Part shown: positions 24,109 to 28,763 of the stretch, piece after piece
Numbering within the stretch: the first letter of the stretch is position 1
Layout: each line of letters opens with the position of its first letter
Assembly (NCBI GenBank): GCA_009785015.1
Contig: WQXD01000014.1
Span: 1 to 28,763 of the forward strand
Length of the DNA stretch: 28,763 nucleotides
Source of the DNA: Oscillospiraceae bacterium
GTDB lineage: Bacteria; Bacillota_A; Clostridia; Oscillospirales; WRJC01
Direction: 5' to 3'
The notes under the pieces: generated by a model
Seen by the model: only the letters and a program-made list of their open reading frames with translations
Told to the model about the DNA's origin: nothing
Database searches by the model: none
Program-made: the position numbers and the translations under genes

Positions 24109-26502
24109 ATGATTGAATTTGAAAAACATTACAACGGCTTGGAAATTGAAAAGGAAATGCAGAAATATTGGGCCGAGAATAAAATCTATGATTTTGCATA
24201 TGATCAAACCCGCCCGCTGTACACCATCGACACCCCGCCGCCCACCGTGAGCGGCAGCCTGCACATCGGCCATATTTTCAGCTATACGCAGGCGGAAATG
24301 ATTGCGAGATTCAGGAGGATGCAAAACTGCAACGTATTTTACCCGTTCGGCTTCGACGACAACGGGCTGCCCTCCGAACGCTTGGTCGAAAAAGAAACGG
24401 GAATCAAAGCCCGGGATCTTCCCAGAAGCGAATTTTGCGAAAAATGCATCGAAACCACGCAAAAATACGAAGATGAATTTATGGCGCTCTGGAAATCGAT
24501 GGGGTTTTCCTGCGACTGGAACCTGCAATATTCGACAGTGAGTGCAAAAACCCAGCGCCTCTCGCAAAAATCCTTCATAGAGCTGGCACGGGCGGGGCAC
24601 GCGTATATAAAGGAAGCCCCGGTTTTGTGGTGTACGGAATGCCAGACCTCGATAGCGCAGGCGGAACTCGAAACGGTGGAAGACGTCGAAACCGCTTTTA
24701 ACTATATCCCCTTCATGTCGGAAGGCAGCCCGCTGATAGTCGCCACTACGCGCCCGGAATATTTATACGGATGCGTATGCCTTTTTGTAAACCCGGAGGA
24801 TGAGAGATATGCCTCCTATGCGGGCAAGAGCGCGACTGTCCCGTTATACAATTACGAAGTGCCGATATTGACCGATGAAAAAGTCGGCATGGACAAGGGC
24901 ACGGGAGTTGTCATGTGCTGTACATTCGGCGACAGCACGGACGCCGAGTGGTATGAAAAATATGAGCTGCCCTACCGCAAAATACTGCTTTTCTCCGGCG
25001 TCATAGCGGACGACGTGCCGTATATCGCCAATATGAAAGTCCCCGCCGCGAGAAAGGAAATCATAAGGCTCTTGGATGAAAACGGGTTGCTTTGCAAAAC
25101 CGAAAAAATGACGCACACCGTCGCCGCGCACGAGCGCTGCGGCACGGAGGTCGAAATCATCCCCTCGAGGCAATGGTATATCGACGTGCTGAGCAAAAAA
25201 GAGGAACTGCTGGCGGCGGGCGATAAAATAAAATGGTACCCCGCGAATATGAAAAACAGATATGTCAGCTGGGTCGAAAATCTGAAATGGGACTGGTGCA
25301 TATCGCGCCAGCGTTATTTCGGGATACCGATACCCGTTTGGTACTGCGAAGTTTGCGGCACGCCTGTATTCGCGAAAACCGAGGATCTGCCGGTAAACCC
25401 CATGGAGACGGACTATCTCGGCGTATGCGAATGCGGTTCTTGCTCGTTTTTGCCGGAAAAAGCGATTTTTGACACGTGGGCCACTTCCTCGATCACGCCG
25501 CAGCTGAATCTCGAAACAGCGGGCGTACTCGGCATTCCGGAGAGCGAGTTCATGCCCATGAGCATGAGGACGCAGGCGCACGACATCATCAGGACATGGG
25601 CCTTTTACACCATCACGAAAAGCCTGTATCATACAGGCGACATACCGTGGAAAGAGATCATGATCTGCGGGTTCGTTTCCGCCAAGGCAGGGGAAAAAAT
25701 AAGCAAATCCAAAGGCAATTCGAAATTTTCGCCGCAGGCGCTCATCAGCGAGTATTCCGCCGATGCGCTCCGTTACTGGGCGGCGAATGCGAGAGTTGGC
25801 ACGGACACGTTTTTTGACATCGCCGAAATGCAGGATTCGTCAAAACGCCTGATAACGAAACTCTGGAATTCGGCAAAATTCGCGCTTTCCCATTTGAGCG
25901 ATTTCGATCCGGCGTATGAACCGGAGCACATGCTGCCCGTCGACAGGTGGATCATCGAGCGCACGAACGAAACGATACTCGAAGCCGCGAAATGGCTGAA
26001 CGAATACGAAATCGGCTTGTCGAGAAAAGTCGTCGATGATTTGTTTTGGAAAGATTTGTGCGACAATTATATAGAAATAGTAAAGGAAAGGCTGTATCAG
26101 CCGGACATCCACGGTTTCGAAGAGAGAAAATCCGCCCAGAAGGCGATATATTACTGCCTTTTCAACATACTCAAAATGTACGCGATATATATCCCGCATG
26201 AAACGGAGTATATTTATAAAAAAGGGTTCGAAAATTTCGAAAGCGAAATATCGATTCACCTGACAAAGTGGGAAAAACCCGAGCCGGCGGACGCGGAGAT
26301 TTTAAATTTCGGGGAGGCTTTGAAACAGGCGGTCTTCGAAGTGAGAAAATACAAAACCGAAAATAACCTGTCGATGCGCTCCGAAGTGGAGGAAGCGGTT
26401 ATATGCGCCCCCGTCAAATACCGGCAATGGTTTTCCGAAACCGAAAAAGACTTTATCTCGTGTTCCCGCGCGGAAAAAATCACGTATAACTGGCAGGAGT
26501 GA
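24109..26502 (+). CDS. valS: Valyl-tRNA synthetase, short archaeal/Rickettsia-like type
   Basis: The 797-residue class Ia synthetase charges tRNA-Val. It has the HIGH motif (SGSLHIGHIFSY, about 48-59), a CP1 editing domain (IVATTRPEYLYGCV and GTGVVMCCTFGDSTDAEWYEKY), zinc-type cysteine pairs (WCTEC, YCEVCG, CECGSC), FDTWATSSITPQLN and a KISKS variant of KMSKS (about 530-534). An anticodon-binding helical domain follows. FDDNGLPSERLVEKE and CCTFGDSTDAEWY are features of the shorter type found in archaea, Rickettsia and scattered bacteria. The chain stops after the anticodon domain and lacks the C-terminal coiled-coil arm of the usual bacterial enzyme (about 880 residues). Only 20 bases separate it from pcrA, so there is no T-box leader. 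GGGAG lies about 12 bases ahead of the ATG. Confidence 0.93.
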   Translation: MIEFEKHYNGLEIEKEMQKYWAENKIYDFAYDQTRPLYTIDTPPPTVSGSLHIGHIFSYTQAEMIARFRRMQNCNVFYPFGFDDNGLPSERLVEKETGIKARDLPRSEFCEKCIETTQKYEDEFMALWKSMGFSCDWNLQYSTVSAKTQRLSQKSFIELARAGHAYIKEAPVLWCTECQTSIAQAELETVEDVETAFNYIPFMSEGSPLIVATTRPEYLYGCVCLFVNPEDERYASYAGKSATVPLYNYEVPILTDEKVGMDKGTGVVMCCTFGDSTDAEWYEKYELPYRKILLFSGVIADDVPYIANMKVPAARKEIIRLLDENGLLCKTEKMTHTVAAHERCGTEVEIIPSRQWYIDVLSKKEELLAAGDKIKWYPANMKNRYVSWVENLKWDWCISRQRYFGIPIPVWYCEVCGTPVFAKTEDLPVNPMETDYLGVCECGSCSFLPEKAIFDTWATSSITPQLNLETAGVLGIPESEFMPMSMRTQAHDIIRTWAFYTITKSLYHTGDIPWKEIMICGFVSAKAGEKISKSKGNSKFSPQALISEYSADALRYWAANARVGTDTFFDIAEMQDSSKRLITKLWNSAKFALSHLSDFDPAYEPEHMLPVDRWIIERTNETILEAAKWLNEYEIGLSRKVVDDLFWKDLCDNYIEIVKERLYQPDIHGFEERKSAQKAIYYCLFNILKMYAIYIPHETEYIYKKGFENFESEISIHLTKWEKPEPADAEILNFGEALKQAVFEVRKYKTENNLSMRSEVEEAVICAPVKYRQWFSETEKDFISCSRAEKITYNWQE

Positions 26503-26506
26503 AAGT

Positions 26507-27091
26507 ATGACGGAGTCAATTGATCTGAAAAGAATATTCAAAAAAAGGAAAATCAATTATAAGGAATTTTTCGGATTTGCGAAAGATAAAAAAGAGAGAT
26601 ATGAATTAATCGAAGGCAAAATCTGTTTGATGGCTTCGCCGTCGACAAACCATCAGAGAATTTTGGGAGCGGTTTACGCGGAGCTGCGCGGATATTTGAA
26701 AGGCAAAGCCTGCGAGTCGTTTGCGGCTCCGCTCGATGTGGTTTTATTCGAAAAAAACAAAAAAAATGAATGCCGGAATGTTTTCCAGCCCGATGTTTTT
26801 GTCGTTTGCGACCCGAAAAAAATATCTGAAAACAATATAAACGGCGCCCCGGATTTTGTCGTCGAAATCGTGAGCCCGGCAAATCCCGAAAATGATTATT
26901 TCTATAAATTAAACGCATATATGACCTATGGGGTGCGCGAATACTGGATCGTAAATCCCGAAACAAAACAAATTTTGGTGTACACAAAGTTAAAAAACAA
27001 AGAAATCCGGCTTTTTTCCCACACATTCGAAGATAAAATAAAAGCGGGCATTTTCGAGGGTTTTGAAATGGATTTCGGCGAATTTTTATAG
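26507..27091 (+). CDS. Uma2-family (DUF820) PD-(D/E)XK nuclease-like protein
   Basis: The 194-residue protein matches the Uma2/DUF820 family: YELIEGKICLMASPSTNHQRI (about 32-52), FQPDVFVVCD (93-102), PDFVVEIVSPANPEND (115-130), Lys134 and YGVREYWIVNPE (141-152). The Asp, Glu-x-Val and Lys positions form a PD-(D/E)XK restriction-endonuclease-like site. The family is abundant in cyanobacteria and many anaerobes, often in multiple copies; its biological role is not established, with links to mobile elements suggested. GGAG overlaps the valS stop region and is well spaced from ATG 26507. Codon choice is more A/T-rich than in valS, which fits an accessory gene. Confidence 0.88.
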   Translation: MTESIDLKRIFKKRKINYKEFFGFAKDKKERYELIEGKICLMASPSTNHQRILGAVYAELRGYLKGKACESFAAPLDVVLFEKNKKNECRNVFQPDVFVVCDPKKISENNINGAPDFVVEIVSPANPENDYFYKLNAYMTYGVREYWIVNPETKQILVYTKLKNKEIRLFSHTFEDKIKAGIFEGFEMDFGEFL

Positions 27092-27102
27092 GACGGTTTT
27101 TT

Positions 27103-27402
27103 ATGAAAAATTATTATTCGACGATGGACAATATAGTATTGACATTTTCAAATATTGAAAAAGTGAATGAATTTGACTCAATAACAGTTCTGTTTGAAAG
27201 GGCAAATAAAAACGGGTTTGATTTTGCCGAGGGAAAATTGCCGAACAATATATTTTATAAATCCTATGGTTTTTCTGAAGACGAATTAATGGAATTGGAA
27301 AATTATTTACTCCGAAATTCGTTTTTAATATGGGAAATCGCAAGAGAACAGAGAGGTGGTATCAGCATTTTGGAACAATGTGAAAGGTCAAAGGGTGGTT
27401 AA
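27103..27402 (+). CDS. Small protein of unknown function
   Basis: The 99-residue protein is not recognised. It is AT-rich, has no membrane segment and contains an amphipathic, acidic middle (YGFSEDELMELENYLLRNSFLIWEIAREQRGG). It opens with MKNYYSTMDNIVLTFSNIEKV. The start follows the Uma2 stop by 11 bases with a weak AGGA site that overlaps that stop. The last six bases, including the TAA stop, lie inside the 27-base palindrome at 27397-27423. Its composition resembles the Uma2 gene and not the core genes to the left. It could be a small accessory or toxin-antitoxin-like gene, but nothing in the sequence shows that. Confidence 0.55.
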   Translation: MKNYYSTMDNIVLTFSNIEKVNEFDSITVLFERANKNGFDFAEGKLPNNIFYKSYGFSEDELMELENYLLRNSFLIWEIAREQRGGISILEQCERSKGG

Positions 27403-27423
27403 ACCTCACAGTGAGGTTTAACC
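27397..27423. repeat. 27-base near-perfect palindrome overlapping a stop codon
   Basis: Two 13-base arms (GGTTAAACCTCAC and its exact complement) flank a single A at 27410. As RNA it would form a 12-base-pair stem with a three-base CAG loop. An A-run, not a U-run, follows on the plus strand, and no U-run follows on the minus strand, so a standard terminator is not supported. It ends 34 bases before the next start codon. Confidence 0.6.
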
Positions 27424-27457
27424 AAAAAAATGAAATAAAGTGTGAATGGGTTTAAAC

Positions 27458-28763
27458 ATGGACAAACGCGGAAATACGATTGAAAATAAGGCAAGCGGCG
27501 AGCGTACTACCGTTCAAAACGGTTGGCTTTATTTCACTAATTTTAAAGCCGGATGGCGGCTGTATAAAAAAAGCGCAAACGACGGCCGCGCTATGAGATT
27601 AAACGATGATTGCAGCACATATATCAACGTAGCGGACGACTGGGTTTATTATGTGAATGGGTTCGCCTACGGCAATCTTTACAAGATACGAACAGACGGC
27701 AGCCAAAAGACGAAACTTACCGAAGACGAAGGTATCCTCGCCGCGGTAAAAAGCGATTGGATTTACTATTTTAACCGAAATGACGGCAATAAATTTTATA
27801 AAATGAATACAGACGGCGGCGATAAGACAAAAATAAACGACGATTTGCGCGAGTTTATTTGCCTTGACGGCGATTGGGCCTATTACAGCAATGTAAGCGA
27901 CGGCAATAAATTGTATAAAATACGAACAAACGGCGAAATCAGGACAAAACTCAACGATGACAGCAGCAGTTTTATCGACATAGCGGACGATTGGATATAT
28001 TATCAAAATATAAATGACGACGGTAAAATCTATAAAATGCGAACGGACGGCGGCGATAAAACCAAACTCAACGACGAGCGCAGTTATGAAATTAAAGTGA
28101 TTTGTGACTGGGTCTACTATTTCAATTTCGACGACGAAACCGTTATGTACAAGATACGAACAGACGGAACAGAGCGCCAGTTTGCGGATCCTGACCGAAA
28201 AGATCCGGTTTTGCCGCCCGAATCGCAGCAAAAAGTGCTGACTAAAGAAGAAGCGAATAAATTGACGGGCGAGACTATCGTTATACCATACGGTTATACG
28301 CGAATCAAACACGGAGCGTTTAGTGAACGGCAAGATATGAAAAGCGTTGAAATACCAGGCAGCGTTGTAAAAATCGGGGCGAAAGTGTTCTATAAATGCA
28401 CTAACCTGACAAGCGTGATTATACCGGACAACGTAACGGATATCGGGCAGGAAGCATTTTTCGGCTGCTCTGATTTGAAAAATATAAACCTCCCCGGCAA
28501 TTTGACCAAAATTTCTTCCGATATGTTTTCGTATTGCAGCAGCTTGATAAACGCGGAAATACCCGGCAGCGTCACAAGTATCGGCGCCAGGGCATTTATG
28601 CATTGCACAAGCCTGACAAGTATGGTTATACCCGAAAGCGTGACGGTTATTTACGAAAAGGCTTTTATGGGCTGCGAAAATTTCAGGGATATAAGCATAC
28701 CGAAAAGCGTAAATATTTATCACATGGTATTCGAATATTGCGAAAAATTGCATATCCGCCGTC
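27458..28763 (+). CDS. DUF5050 repeat plus BspA-type leucine-rich-repeat protein (3' end outside window)
   Basis: This plus-strand frame stays open to the window edge (435 codons) and has two arrays. After MDKRGNTIENKASGERTTVQNG come six 39-residue DUF5050 units with the theme W[IVLA]YY.N...G.LYKIRTDG...TKLNDD (tryptophan codons at 27524, 27641, 27758, 27875, 27992, 28109). A linker (about 28180-28300) leads into BspA-like LRR_5 units of 23 residues, theme IPGSVT.IG..AF..C.SLTS.. (proline codons at 28355 to 28700 every 69 bases). No signal peptide is visible, so location is uncertain. DUF5050 repeats probably form a beta-propeller-like or solenoid surface; BspA repeats often mediate adhesion or protein binding. 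Start choice is weak: ATG 27446 is also in frame, with no good ribosome binding site for either. The opening resembles other clostridial DUF5050 proteins. Confidence 0.85.
   Translation, partial: MDKRGNTIENKASGERTTVQNGWLYFTNFKAGWRLYKKSANDGRAMRLNDDCSTYINVADDWVYYVNGFAYGNLYKIRTDGSQKTKLTEDEGILAAVKSDWIYYFNRNDGNKFYKMNTDGGDKTKINDDLREFICLDGDWAYYSNVSDGNKLYKIRTNGEIRTKLNDDSSSFIDIADDWIYYQNINDDGKIYKMRTDGGDKTKLNDERSYEIKVICDWVYYFNFDDETVMYKIRTDGTERQFADPDRKDPVLPPESQQKVLTKEEANKLTGETIVIPYGYTRIKHGAFSERQDMKSVEIPGSVVKIGAKVFYKCTNLTSVIIPDNVTDIGQEAFFGCSDLKNINLPGNLTKISSDMFSYCSSLINAEIPGSVTSIGARAFMHCTSLTSMVIPESVTVIYEKAFMGCENFRDISIPKSVNIYHMVFEYCEKLHIRR
27524..28190 (+). repeat. Six coding repeats of exactly 117 bases (DUF5050 units)
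   Basis: The conserved tryptophan codons fall at 27524, 27641, 27758, 27875, 27992 and 28109, five intervals of exactly 117 bases with no insertions or deletions. Nucleotide identity among units is partial (shared pieces such as TATAAAATACGAACA), so these are diverged protein repeats and not a young tandem duplication. Confidence 0.85.
28346..28763 (+). repeat. BspA-type leucine-rich repeats of exactly 69 bases
   Basis: The proline codons of the IP motif fall at 28355, 28424, 28493, 28562, 28631 and 28700, each exactly 69 bases (23 codons) apart. The array continues past the window edge. Confidence 0.85.

Noticed and set aside
24844..25632. Minus-strand open frame of 262 codons inside valS
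   Set aside because: It lies opposite conserved ValRS editing and catalytic motifs and has no family features of its own.
27599..28753. Long open frame on the minus strand (384 codons)
   Set aside because: It is the antisense of the DUF5050/BspA repeat gene. The plus-strand frame has clear protein families and periodic motifs; the minus-strand translation is low in sense and repetitive only because the plus strand is.
27524..28763. CRISPR or satellite repeat array
   Set aside because: The periodic units are codon-phased, diverged protein repeats (117 and 69 bases) with no identical repeats or spacers.

Overview
The window reads as a gene-dense chromosomal segment of an anaerobic, low-to-mid GC Gram-positive bacterium, most likely an uncultured member of class Clostridia (Bacillota). 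Evidence for this: a single-chain, clostridial-type PurL; an rqcP-divIC-yabR cluster; a DnaD-family protein next to a DnaI-like helicase loader; an S-layer-homology protein; a lipoprotein sugar-binding protein; DUF5050 and BspA repeats; and Shine-Dalgarno sites close to GGAGG. The PcrA-like helicase carries an insert between motifs I and Ia that I associate with Oscillospirales-like genomes, but that is recollection and not a search result. No rRNA, tRNA, CRISPR array, transposase or integrase was seen. The longest gene-free stretch is 198 bases.

Layout. (1) 1-350: the 3' end of an AbrB-family regulator with a Cys4 tail, then a small GC palindrome and a strong hairpin where two genes converge. 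(2) 351-8859, minus strand: a tightly packed run in transcription order of a YdjM-like membrane protein, mtaB (tRNA ms2t6A methylthiotransferase), purL, a membrane-anchored unknown, a ThuA-domain protein and a Gfo/Idh/MocA oxidoreductase. (3) 8895-11606, minus: a large secreted protein with five PPC-like beta-sandwich repeats and a C-terminal SLH region. (4) A divergent promoter region at 11607-11780. (5) 11781-15547, plus: rqcP, divIC, yabR, an amidohydrolase, an unpaired class I fumarase/tartrate dehydratase alpha subunit and a sulfotransferase-like protein. (6) 15551-19303, minus: a probable carbohydrate operon made of a lipoprotein solute-binding protein, a UroD-superfamily protein and a DUF6807/PmoA-family protein. 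It has its own promoter, which overlaps a small palindrome. (7) 19478-26502, plus: dnaD-like, dnaI-like, pcrA and a short archaeal/Rickettsia-type valS. These are followed by a Uma2-family nuclease, a small unknown, and a repeat protein that runs off the right edge.

How the genes work together. Three core-function clusters are visible: replication restart and DNA unwinding (dnaD, dnaI, pcrA), ribosome rescue and division (rqcP, divIC, yabR), and tRNA modification with purine synthesis (mtaB, purL). Between them lie accessory catabolic genes (ThuA/Gfo-Idh; SBP/UroD/DUF6807) of the sort that gut and biomass-degrading Clostridia carry for sugar or glycoside derivatives; their substrates cannot be read from the sequence.

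Most notable points: PurL has glycine where the glutaminase nucleophile cysteine is expected; the short valS has no T-box in front of it; the fumarase alpha gene has no beta partner beside it; the yabP/yabQ sporulation genes are absent from their usual place; and the right-edge gene encodes two repeat arrays with exactly constant periods of 117 and 69 bases. I did not find a convincing, wholly new multi-gene system. The best candidates for something undescribed are the SBP-UroD-DUF6807 operon and the five-PPC-repeat SLH protein.
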